From assembly GCA_023413275.1 (NCBI GenBank), contig JAEZPX010000116.1:1-8414 (forward strand): a stretch of DNA of 8,414 nt. Reading direction: 5' to 3'. A program made the position numbers and the translations under genes. Each line of letters starts with the position of its first letter. Within the stretch, counting starts at the first letter, position 1. Source of the stretch: Bacillota bacterium (GTDB lineage Bacteria > Bacillota > Clostridia > Lachnospirales > Anaerotignaceae). Below, piece after piece: positions 1-5,401 of this stretch. The notes beneath the pieces are model-generated. The model was not told the origin of the DNA. It worked only from the letters and a program-made list of their open reading frames with translations, and searched no databases.

Positions 1-4
1 TCAT

Positions 5-472
5 TTACATTGTTTCATAATTTTCGTCATTTTCTAACGTATTTTTCTGTATTGCAGCCCTTGCTAATTGGTCACATCGCTCATTTTCGGGATTATCAGC
101 ATGTCCCTTTACCCAAATAAAGGAAACTTGATGAATTTCAAGCAAAGCCAACAGTCGCTCCCATAAATCTACATTTGAGGCCTTTTCCTTGTTATTGCGC
201 ATCCACCCTTGACTGCGCCACTTTTTTGCCCAGCCTTTTTCGATGGCATCCACTACATATTTTGAGTCACTATACAGCTTAACGGCGCAAGGCTCCTTTA
301 AAGCCTCCAGTCCTTTAATTGCAGCCAAAACTTCCATACGATTATTGGTTGTTTTGACATAACCTCCTGATAGCTCCTTTCGGGCAGTGCCATAAAGCAT
401 TACTACGCCATAACCCCCTGCACCTGGATTTCCGGAGCATGCACCATCTGTATATATTACAATTGACTTCAT
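5..472 (-). CDS. rnhA: Ribonuclease HI
   Basis: RNase HI cleaves the RNA strand of RNA-DNA hybrids in the cytoplasm, removing R-loops and primer RNA. The 155-residue protein has the usual length and closely resembles E. coli RNase HI throughout. Visible motifs are YTDGACSGNPG near the N-terminus, TTNNRMEV, YSDSKYV, NVDLW and WVKGHADNPENERCD. The catalytic acidic residues are D9, E47, D69 and D134, with the usual histidine at H124. I chose the ATG at 470-472 because a GGAGG-type ribosome site lies just upstream (about 479-487); a longer reading frame would place that site inside the gene. The start overlaps the ispD stop in an ATGA arrangement, so translation is probably coupled. It is the last gene of the minus-strand cluster visible here; whatever follows lies outside the window. 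Confidence 0.97.
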   Translation of the reverse strand: MKSIVIYTDGACSGNPGAGGYGVVMLYGTARKELSGGYVKTTNNRMEVLAAIKGLEALKEPCAVKLYSDSKYVVDAIEKGWAKKWRSQGWMRNNKEKASNVDLWERLLALLEIHQVSFIWVKGHADNPENERCDQLARAAIQKNTLENDENYETM

Positions 473-1170
473 TTCCTCTCCTCCTCCAGAAAGCAAGCCC
501 CCATTAGAATATCCTCCTTCGTGGTAATCTTGATGTTTTGATAGCCGCCTTGAATGACCTTTATCTTGGCACCATAATACTCGGCCACAGAGGCATCATC
601 CGTGCCAAAAAAACCTTCCTTCTCCGCCTTTTCGTAAGCCTTTTCTATCAAATCTTTAGAGAAAGTCTGGGGCGTTTGTATGTGCCATACCATACTGCGA
701 TCAGGTGTTTCCAAAACCATCCCATCTTTGTCACAAATCTTAATGGTATCCTTTGCTGGTACGCCAAGTACACATCCATCAAAATTTTGTGCTGCATCTA
801 TGGAACGGTTTATCATATCTTCAGTTATAAAAGGGCGCACACCATCATGTATTAAAACGATTTCTGTGGATAGGGAAAGTGCCTTTAGACCACACTTCAC
901 AGAATCATGTCGTTCCTTCCCTCCACAAACCACGGCGCTAATTTTCTTCCAGCCATAATTCCTTATCATAGCCTGTACACAAGCTATATCATCTTCACCT
1001 GTTACCAAAACAATTTCCTTTATCTTGGAAAACTGCTCAAAACGCTCTACGGTATGGGCTAAAATTTCTTTTCCTTCCAGCGTTAAGAACTGCTTTCGGG
1101 TTTCTCCACCCATGCGCTTGCCCTGTCCCGCAGCAACAATGATTGCAGCAGAAAATCGTTCACCCTCCAC
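469..1170 (-). CDS. ispD: 2-C-methyl-D-erythritol 4-phosphate cytidylyltransferase (IspD)
   Basis: IspD joins MEP and CTP to give CDP-methylerythritol plus pyrophosphate, the third step of the MEP isoprenoid pathway. The 233-residue length is normal. Visible motifs are the glycine-rich nucleotide loop AAGQGKRMG (13-21) followed by K26, the CGGKERHDSV block (82-91), HDGVRPF with D109, TPQTF near 166-170, GTDDAS (189-194) and NIKIT with K214. K26 and K214 correspond to the catalytic lysines K27 and K213 of E. coli. The start is a GTG at 1168-1170, supported by a GAAGGAG ribosome site at about 1180-1186 with 9-base spacing. The stop overlaps the rnhA start by ATGA. The yacL-ispD order matches Bacillus subtilis, but ispF does not follow here; rnhA takes its place. 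A hairpin with a T-rich tail sits immediately upstream, so expression may depend on readthrough from yacL. Confidence 0.97.
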   Translation of the reverse strand: MEGERFSAAIIVAAGQGKRMGGETRKQFLTLEGKEILAHTVERFEQFSKIKEIVLVTGEDDIACVQAMIRNYGWKKISAVVCGGKERHDSVKCGLKALSLSTEIVLIHDGVRPFITEDMINRSIDAAQNFDGCVLGVPAKDTIKICDKDGMVLETPDRSMVWHIQTPQTFSKDLIEKAYEKAEKEGFFGTDDASVAEYYGAKIKVIQGGYQNIKITTKEDILMGACFLEEERK

Positions 1171-1193
1171 ACTTCTTCTCTCCTTCTATCAAT

Positions 1194-1243
1194 AAAAGCC
1201 CCATGCAACCCTTTTTGAAAGGGATCGTTTGCTTTGGGGCTTT
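1194..1243 (-). terminator. Hairpin with T-rich tail between yacL and ispD (possible partial terminator)
   Basis: On the minus strand an outer stem AAAGCCCCA / TGGGGCTTT (arms 1235-1243 and 1195-1203) encloses a GCAA/TTGC pairing (1205-1208 with 1229-1232) and an inner CCCTTT / AAAGGG stem (1209-1214 with 1218-1223). The transcript then continues TTTTATTG. The hairpin begins about 14 bases after the yacL stop, which is the usual place for an intrinsic terminator. It ends only about 8 bases before the ispD ribosome site, leaving no room for a promoter between them. It may therefore be a leaky terminator or a processing/stability hairpin within one operon. The structure is read directly; the function is inferred. 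Confidence 0.6.
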
Positions 1244-1257
1244 CATTCTCTTGATTT

Positions 1258-2337
1258 TTATGAAGCAGCAGCAACCATTTTTGTAAAAATCATTCGTCCT
1301 GCTGCTGTTTGCAACACGCTGGTTACTACAACATTTTTCGTTTCACCGATAAACTTATTGCCACCATCTACAACAATCATGGTGCCATCATTTAAATAAG
1401 CAATACCTTGTCCCATTTCTTTCCCAGCTTTGATAATCGTAACTTGCATTTCTTCTCCCGGAAGTACTACCGGTTTTATAGCATTGGCCAATTCATTGAT
1501 ATTTAAAACACGAACGCCCTGAAACTCAGCAACTTTATTCAAGTTGTAGTCGTTGGTAACAACAAAGGCATCCATACTTTCTGCCATCTTCAGCAACATG
1601 GAATCAACCTCCATTGACTGCTTTGTGGAAAACTCTTTGATTTCAACGGGAACTGCCAATTGCTTTTGAATTTCATTTAAAATATCCAAACCTCTACGAC
1701 CACGGTTTCTCTTTAAACCATCAGCTGAGTCCGCAATATGCCGTAATTCTTCCAGAACGAAATTGGGAATAATTATTTTGCCCTCAATAAACCCAGTTTG
1801 CAGCAAATCCAGAATTCTACCGTCAATAATTACACTTGTATCTAATATCTTAGGTTGTCCATAAACGGAAATTTTCTCTTGTGGTGCCAAAGCAGGAATA
1901 ATCATTTTTTGTAAGCTTTTTACATTAAATTCGTCCTTTTTTCTTCTTGCCACACGAATTCCCAAAAACCCAAACAATAAGTTTAACAAAACTACAATGA
2001 AAGTGCCGATTGCGCCAAAACCGCTAAAGGCAATGCCGATGAGGTTTGCGATGATCAAACCAACAACACAACCAAGGATTGTCAATGCCAATTCCTTTAC
2101 ATTCATTTTGGTTAATCTTTCTTCTGTTTGAGAAAGCCTTTTTAACATCATTTCCGTTAAGGGCGATGATAAGATAAGATAAAATATAAGTCCGGTGAAT
2201 ACTGCTAACCCCATTGGCACATAAAAAGGCATGGATATATGCCATTGGAAAAAGTTAGATATAAATAGAATATGCAAGAGCGCATAGCTCGCCGCCATAA
2301 CGATTAAACTCATAATAATCTCAACAAGTCTTTTCAT
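1258..2337 (-). CDS. yacL: YacL-like membrane protein with PIN nuclease and TRAM domains
   Basis: This 359-residue protein has the B. subtilis YacL architecture. Four hydrophobic segments lie at about 5-27, 38-57, 83-104 and 107-127, followed by a basic RVARRKK patch at the cytoplasmic face. A PIN ribonuclease-fold domain spans about 162-285 and a TRAM nucleic-acid-binding domain about 290-350. The expected PIN acidic residues are present: D166 (KILDTS), E196 (FVLEEL), D245 and D263 (VTNDYNLN). The family is thought to be a membrane-tethered RNA-acting nuclease, but its substrate is not established, so the role is inferred from domains. The ATG at 2335-2337 was chosen over upstream in-frame ATGs because AGGAGGTGG sits at the correct distance before it. 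The gene follows carD after a 69-base gap and precedes ispD, a conserved Firmicute order. Confidence 0.93.
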   Translation of the reverse strand: MKRLVEIIMSLIVMAASYALLHILFISNFFQWHISMPFYVPMGLAVFTGLIFYLILSSPLTEMMLKRLSQTEERLTKMNVKELALTILGCVVGLIIANLIGIAFSGFGAIGTFIVVLLNLLFGFLGIRVARRKKDEFNVKSLQKMIIPALAPQEKISVYGQPKILDTSVIIDGRILDLLQTGFIEGKIIIPNFVLEELRHIADSADGLKRNRGRRGLDILNEIQKQLAVPVEIKEFSTKQSMEVDSMLLKMAESMDAFVVTNDYNLNKVAEFQGVRVLNINELANAIKPVVLPGEEMQVTIIKAGKEMGQGIAYLNDGTMIVVDGGNKFIGETKNVVVTSVLQTAAGRMIFTKMVAAAS

Positions 2338-2369
2338 TCTTCCACCTCCTTCCCCCATTTTTGGCAAAA

Positions 2370-2392
2370 GGGTAAAATACCCATACTTTACC
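2370..2392 (-). other. Small competing hairpins in the carD-yacL gap
   Basis: In the 69-base gap between carD and yacL, a GGGTA-TTT-TACCC hairpin (2370-2382, read on the minus strand, then TTTT) overlaps a second possible stem GGTAAA / TTTACC (2387-2392 with 2371-2376). The two cannot form together. Both are short (5-6 bp), so this is at most a weak attenuator or an RNA-stability element and may be chance. Confidence 0.25.
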
Positions 2393-2406
2393 ATAAAGAA
2401 ATAGTA

Positions 2407-2874
2407 TCAATTTTCCAACCATTTTGCAAGCAATTCTTCAGCTTTTTCGCTATTAATTTCGTAAACAGATATAATTTCACTGAGTACAATCTGTCTAGCC
2501 ATCCCTAAAATTCTGCATTCAGCCGAAGAAAGCTTCTTTTTCTTTTCCTGTTCATAGAGGACTTTAATGACCTCCGCGGCCTGATCCAGTTTGCCTGTTT
2601 TTAGGCGACAAAAGTTCTCCTTTTGTCTTAAATTCCAGTTGTCTGATAATGTTGGCCTGCTTTTTCCTACCCGTACCAACGTTTCCTCTACCATATCCCT
2701 TTCCTCCGGCAGGCGAATTCCGGATTTTTCTGCACCATCTTTTGGAATACGAATCATTACGTTGCCAGTGGGTATACGGATAATATAGTATTCTCCGTTT
2801 TCCGTTCCTTCAATTTCTTCAATATATCCAGCCCCATGCAATGGATAAACAATTTTCTGTCCTGCTTGAAACAT
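2407..2874 (-). CDS. carD: CarD/CdnL-family RNA polymerase-binding transcription regulator
   Basis: CarD/CdnL proteins bind the RNA polymerase beta subunit and stabilise open promoter complexes, often at rRNA and growth-related promoters. The 155-residue protein has the two expected parts. The N-terminal Tudor-like polymerase-interacting domain (about 1-60) opens with FQAGQKIVYPLHGAGYIEEI. The C-terminal all-helical domain (about 76-150) carries the conserved tryptophan W80 (DNWNLRQKEN) that in mycobacterial CarD touches promoter DNA, followed by LDQAAEVIKVLYEQE and LSSAECRIL. The ATG at 2872-2874 was chosen because AAGGAG lies 10 bases upstream (2885-2890) and the family consensus begins there; a 25-codon extension would run across the likely promoter and leader. 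It is the first gene of the minus-strand cluster. A 9-bp inverted repeat that includes its ribosome site suggests translational control. Confidence 0.92.
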   Translation of the reverse strand: MFQAGQKIVYPLHGAGYIEEIEGTENGEYYIIRIPTGNVMIRIPKDGAEKSGIRLPEERDMVEETLVRVGKSRPTLSDNWNLRQKENFCRLKTGKLDQAAEVIKVLYEQEKKKKLSSAECRILGMARQIVLSEIISVYEINSEKAEELLAKWLEN

Positions 2875-2884
2875 AATCAATTCA

Positions 2885-2916
2885 CTCCTTTTTTCTAATT
2901 TTTTCCGAAAAAGGAG
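2885..2916 (-). promoter_or_regulatory. carD leader hairpin that includes the ribosome site
   Basis: The arms CTCCTTTTT and AAAAAGGAG form a perfect 9-bp inverted repeat (2908-2916 with 2885-2893) around a 14-base loop. In the minus-strand transcript the second arm is the carD Shine-Dalgarno sequence, so folding would hide it. The 5' arm can instead make a tight UUUUU-CGG-AAAAA hairpin that would free the ribosome site. The stem is AU-rich and probably weak. The sequence symmetry is direct; a regulatory role is inferred. Confidence 0.45.
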
Positions 2917-2928
2917 ATTTTTATGCCT

Positions 2929-2934
2929 ATTATA
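2929..2934 (-). promoter_or_regulatory. Possible carD promoter -10 box
   Basis: The minus strand reads a perfect TATAAT at 2934-2929, about 55 bases before the carD start. This would give a short leader containing the hairpin. No convincing -35 element lies 16-18 bases upstream (the best read is AATGAT), and there is no TGn extension, so the call rests on the -10 alone. Confidence 0.4.
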
Positions 2935-2949
2935 GGACTTTATTATCAT

Positions 2950-3279
2950 AAATCATTTTTCGACGGAAGTCTTTAAGTTTTCCTGACAATTTATTTAAAA
3001 TTTATTGTCGTATTTTAATAAATCCATTTTCTAAGTAATCTTTAATCAAGATATAAGGAATAAATAAGTATCCTGTAATCAAAACGTGATATTGAAGCCA
3101 TTAGTGTTTTTGTCTGTTATAGAAAACACAGGCCATATTTAGGCCAAGTGAGTATGTTATTCTGGGGAATAATTTTCAATGAAAAAACTCACCTTAACTA
3201 TGAAAAGTTTTCGTTCCATTTTCGCATTTGCACTAAGTCCACAAAACATAGTTATTCAAACTACGTTCTGCGATTTGTA
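2950..3279. other. Divergent intergenic region with short inverted repeats, no gene seen
   Basis: This AT-rich stretch lies between the divergent carD and degV-family genes. It holds three short inverted repeats: GACAAT / ATTGTC (2985-2990, 3004-3009), GTGTTTT / AAAACAC (3104-3110, 3123-3129) and GGCC-ATATTTA-GGCC (3131-3145). They could be operators or chance. Short open frames starting at 3148 and 3179 on the plus strand lack ribosome sites and run into the DegV gene in other frames, so I do not call them genes. Confidence 0.4.
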
Positions 3280-3308
3280 TTGCATTTCTATCACTTTTTT
3301 GCTATCAT
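3280..3308 (+). promoter_or_regulatory. Vegetative-type promoter for the DegV-family gene
   Basis: A -35 box TTGCAT (3280-3285) and a -10 box TATCAT (3303-3308) are separated by exactly 17 bases. Transcription would start near 3315, giving a leader of about 30 bases with the AAGGAGG ribosome site at 3333-3339. Spacing and similarity to TTGACA/TATAAT make this the best promoter candidate in the window. Confidence 0.6.
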
Positions 3309-3344
3309 ATTGTTTATTGAAGTACAGCATCGAAGGAGGACGTT

Positions 3345-4238
3345 ATGGCAGACTATCAAATTTTCAGTGACGGCGCTTGTGATATCGGGAAAGAACGGGG
3401 AGAAGAATTCGATATATCTTTGATTCCTTTTTATGTTTCCTTAGATCACCAGAAATATTTTAAGGAGATTGAAGAAATATCCTTAGATGAATACTATAGA
3501 TTTATCATCGATGAGAACGGATACCCAAAAACCTCTTTGCCCTCTGTTCAAGATTTTATTGATGCTTTTCGTCCGGCTTTGCAACAAGGCAAAGATATTA
3601 TTTGTACAACGGTTACACCTTCCCTCAGTAGCTCAATACAATCAGCAACTACAGCAAAATTAATGCTGGAGGAAGAATTCCCTGATGCCAAGATTTACGT
3701 TGTGAATTGCTGGCATATTACAGGATCTCAAACACTGATACTTATGGAAATGGCTAGAATGAAAAAAGCCGGTAAAACAATTGATGAAGTTTTGGAATAC
3801 GTTGAAAAAGCTAAAGTAGATGCCCGTATTCACTTTATGGTGGGTGATTTAAGCCATCTTGAGGTTGGGGGCAGAATCGGCAAAATTGCCGCTCTGTCGG
3901 GCAGTATTCTAAAAATCAAACCTCTGATTATTCTAAAAGGAGGAGAGATTAGTGTTGGCGGAGCTGTCAGAAGCAGAAAAAAAGGTCTGGCAAAGCTAGT
4001 TGATATTTCCATAGATCACTTTAAATCTACTGGTCAGAATCCAAAGGATTACATTGCCCATATTGGAACAACCAATGTTTGGGATGAAGTTCCCGAATTT
4101 GAAGAAGCGCTGAAAAAGGCTTTTCCTGAAATGGAATTCATCTCTCCCTTCCAAATTGGTGCCACTGTGGCTTCTCACACCGGTCCAGGAACGACGGGTT
4201 TCTGTTTTGCAAAAAAATATAAAGCTTACCACTTATAA
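3345..4238 (+). CDS. DegV-family fatty-acid-binding protein (FakB-like)
   Basis: DegV/FakB proteins carry a fatty acid and present it to the kinase FakA, which makes acyl-phosphate for phospholipid synthesis. The 297 residues cover the whole family length. Recognisable blocks are FSDGACD (7-13), PKTSLPSVQDF (61-71, with T63), the serine-rich PSLSSSIQSA (92-101), LEVGGRIGK with SILKIKPLI, RSRKKGL, and the C-terminal SHTGPGTTG with H278, the position of the lipid-headgroup histidine. Two blocks differ from the common form. The usual SG of the serine motif reads SS, and the usual IDS segment reads VNCWHITGSQ (120-129). The ligand may therefore differ; that is inference. AAGGAGG lies 5 bases before the ATG, with a promoter just upstream and a strong terminator downstream, so it is a single-gene unit. 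FakA is not in the window. Confidence 0.93.
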   Translation: MADYQIFSDGACDIGKERGEEFDISLIPFYVSLDHQKYFKEIEEISLDEYYRFIIDENGYPKTSLPSVQDFIDAFRPALQQGKDIICTTVTPSLSSSIQSATTAKLMLEEEFPDAKIYVVNCWHITGSQTLILMEMARMKKAGKTIDEVLEYVEKAKVDARIHFMVGDLSHLEVGGRIGKIAALSGSILKIKPLIILKGGEISVGGAVRSRKKGLAKLVDISIDHFKSTGQNPKDYIAHIGTTNVWDEVPEFEEALKKAFPEMEFISPFQIGATVASHTGPGTTGFCFAKKYKAYHL

Positions 4239-4249
4239 TTTGTTTACAG

Positions 4250-4281
4250 CGACAATCACAGCTTAGTGATTGTCGTTTTTT
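4250..4281 (+). terminator. Rho-independent terminator of the DegV-family gene
   Basis: A perfect 10-bp stem CGACAATCAC / GTGATTGTCG (4250-4259, 4266-4275) with loop AGCTTA is followed directly by six T residues (4276-4281) and then more T-rich sequence. It begins 11 bases after the stop codon, which is ideal placement. Confidence 0.93.
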
Positions 4282-4484
4282 GTTTGTTCATTTATGAGGC
4301 CCACTGAGTGTTTTGTTTTTTATGAAAAGACCTGACTCTGCAAAGCATAATTTACGAAACGAACTATATTTCCCCCTAGCGCAATTCGATAAAATAAAAA
4401 GGCAGAATCCATAAGCTCTCATATTTCTATAAAGACTTATGTCGCATCTTGCGGTAATCAACCCAAAATAATCCCGTTGAACGA
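4282..4484. other. Intergenic stretch with no recognised feature
   Basis: Between the DegV-gene terminator and the nrdG promoter I see no open frame with a ribosome site, no RNA gene, no strong hairpin and no NrdR-box-like palindrome. It is AT-rich non-coding sequence on both strands as far as can be read by eye. Confidence 0.4.
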
Positions 4485-4512
4485 TTGTTTTTTTCTCTTC
4501 ATTTGATACAAT
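4485..4512 (+). promoter_or_regulatory. Candidate extended -10 promoter for nrdG
   Basis: TTGTTT (4485-4490) is followed after 16 bases by TACAAT (4507-4512), preceded by TGA at 4504-4506, an extended -10 TGn. An alternative TTGAAC at 4477-4482 is too far away (24 bases). Transcription would start near 4519, giving a leader of about 70 bases. The -10 box is the same as in the candidate nrdD promoter. Confidence 0.5.
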
Positions 4513-4590
4513 AGGTGAAGTGCAAATGTGATTTTTAACAACATTTCATTATACTTTAGATGGAATTATTTATTACAGGGGGACTTTTGT

Positions 4591-5283
4591 ATGGAAATTG
4601 GTGGACTTCAAAAACTATCTTTACTGGATTATCCTGATCGAACATGCTGCACTATCTTCACTTTAGGATGTAATTTCAGGTGCCCATTTTGCCACAATGC
4701 TTCCATCATACTCCCTCCTTTTTCCGAGGAAACCATTTCTGAAGAAGAAATAATTTCTTTTTTGAAAAAAAGGATAGGTCTTCTGGATGGTGTTTGCATT
4801 ACCGGAGGAGAACCCCTTCTGCAAAAAAAATTAGAGCCCTTTCTTTATCAAATGAAATCCCTTGGCTTTTCAATCAAATTGGATACCAATGGCAGCTTTC
4901 CTGAAAGATTGCAGCAGCTTATCTCAAGTCAACTTGTGGACTATGTTGCTATGGATATTAAAAATGCCCCGAACAAGTACAGCCAGACCATAGGAATCAA
5001 AAACTTTGACCTAGCTCCAATCAAAGAAAGTGTGTCCACATTAATGGCAGAAGTGATACCTTATGAGTTTAGAACCACAGTGGTACGGGAATTGCATACA
5101 GCAGAAGATATGCTTGCATTGGCCCAGTGGATTCAAGGCTCCGAAAAATATTTTATTCAAAATTTTGTGCATTCGGATGATGTGTTGGTAAAGGATCTCA
5201 GTAGTTATTCTGAAAAAGAATTACAAAATATCCTTCAAAGCATTCTGCCTTTCCTGCCGGCAGCTGAACTGCGGGGAATTTGA
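4591..5283 (+). CDS. nrdG: Anaerobic ribonucleoside-triphosphate reductase activating protein (radical SAM)
   Basis: NrdG uses an iron-sulfur cluster and S-adenosylmethionine to place the glycyl radical on NrdD, switching on deoxynucleotide synthesis without oxygen. The 230-residue protein carries the radical SAM motif CNFRCPFC (C27, C31, C34), the GGEP motif at 72-75 (VCITGGEPLL), LDTNGS and DYVAMDIKNAP. The opening GGLQKLSLLDYPDRTCCTIF block is typical of the archaeal/clostridial activase form (the TIGR02495 type), which is longer than the E. coli form. The ATG at 4591 was chosen because AGGGGG lies 8 bases upstream and the family begins at MEIGGLQK; a 21-codon extension has no family similarity. 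Family members are sometimes annotated as generic radical SAM proteins, but adjacency to nrdD makes this assignment firm. No terminator separates it from nrdD, so readthrough is possible. Confidence 0.94.
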   Translation: MEIGGLQKLSLLDYPDRTCCTIFTLGCNFRCPFCHNASIILPPFSEETISEEEIISFLKKRIGLLDGVCITGGEPLLQKKLEPFLYQMKSLGFSIKLDTNGSFPERLQQLISSQLVDYVAMDIKNAPNKYSQTIGIKNFDLAPIKESVSTLMAEVIPYEFRTTVVRELHTAEDMLALAQWIQGSEKYFIQNFVHSDDVLVKDLSSYSEKELQNILQSILPFLPAAELRGI

Positions 5284-5285
5284 TT

Positions 5286-5332
5286 TTTCCATAGGTTGTG
5301 GTTCTATCTAAAATTAATACTACATATTGTAT
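5286..5332. promoter_or_regulatory. Candidate tandem NrdR boxes upstream of nrdD
   Basis: Against the NrdR-box consensus ACACWATATATWGTGT as I recall it, ATACTACATATTGTAT (5317-5332) matches 13 of 16 positions. TTTCCATAGGTTGTGG (5286-5301) matches 9 of 16, mostly in the core. Their starts are 31 bases apart with a 15-base linker, about three helical turns, which is the spacing known for NrdR box pairs. NrdR is the ATP/dATP-sensing repressor of ribonucleotide reductase genes. Matches were counted by hand; the first box is weak by itself. Confidence 0.55.
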
Positions 5333-5339
5333 TTTATGA

Positions 5340-5368
5340 TTGTATGTATGAGCCATCTGTGCTACAAT
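5340..5368 (+). promoter_or_regulatory. Candidate extended -10 promoter for nrdD
   Basis: TTGTAT (5340-5345) is followed after 17 bases by TACAAT (5363-5368), preceded by TGC (5360-5362), an extended -10. It lies just downstream of the candidate NrdR boxes and 33 bases before the nrdD start. The predicted start site near 5375 leaves a short leader with GAGG at 5389-5392. Confidence 0.5.
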
Positions 5369-5401
5369 GATAAAAATAAAAAAGAATCGAGGTTAAGAGA
5401 G

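Noticed and set aside
538..958. Plus-strand open frames opposite ispD
   Set aside because: They are antisense shadows of a clearly conserved IspD sequence, with no ribosome site.
1083..1274. Minus-strand 63-codon frame across the yacL-ispD gap
   Set aside because: It overlaps the start of ispD in another frame and spans the hairpin; no family similarity or start signal.
2875..2949. Longer N-terminus for carD starting at 2949
   Set aside because: The extra 25 codons are not part of the CarD family, cover the likely TATAAT and leader, and the good ribosome site supports the start at 2874.
3104..3145. Inverted repeats GTGTTTT/AAAACAC and GGCC/GGCC as a riboswitch or operator
   Set aside because: Stems are short, there is no known aptamer pattern, and they lie far upstream of the DegV promoter; kept only as a note in the intergenic entry.
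3148..3423. Two plus-strand open frames (starts 3148 and 3179) upstream of the DegV-family gene
   Set aside because: No ribosome site, no recognisable family, and they run across the DegV promoter and into its coding region in other frames.
4506..4517. NrdR box at the nrdG promoter
   Set aside because: Only 6 of 12 core positions match and there is no partner box at a suitable spacing.
5362..5377. A third NrdR-like box overlapping the nrdD -10 box
   Set aside because: Only about half the core positions match, and the similarity comes mostly from the TACAAT promoter box itself.
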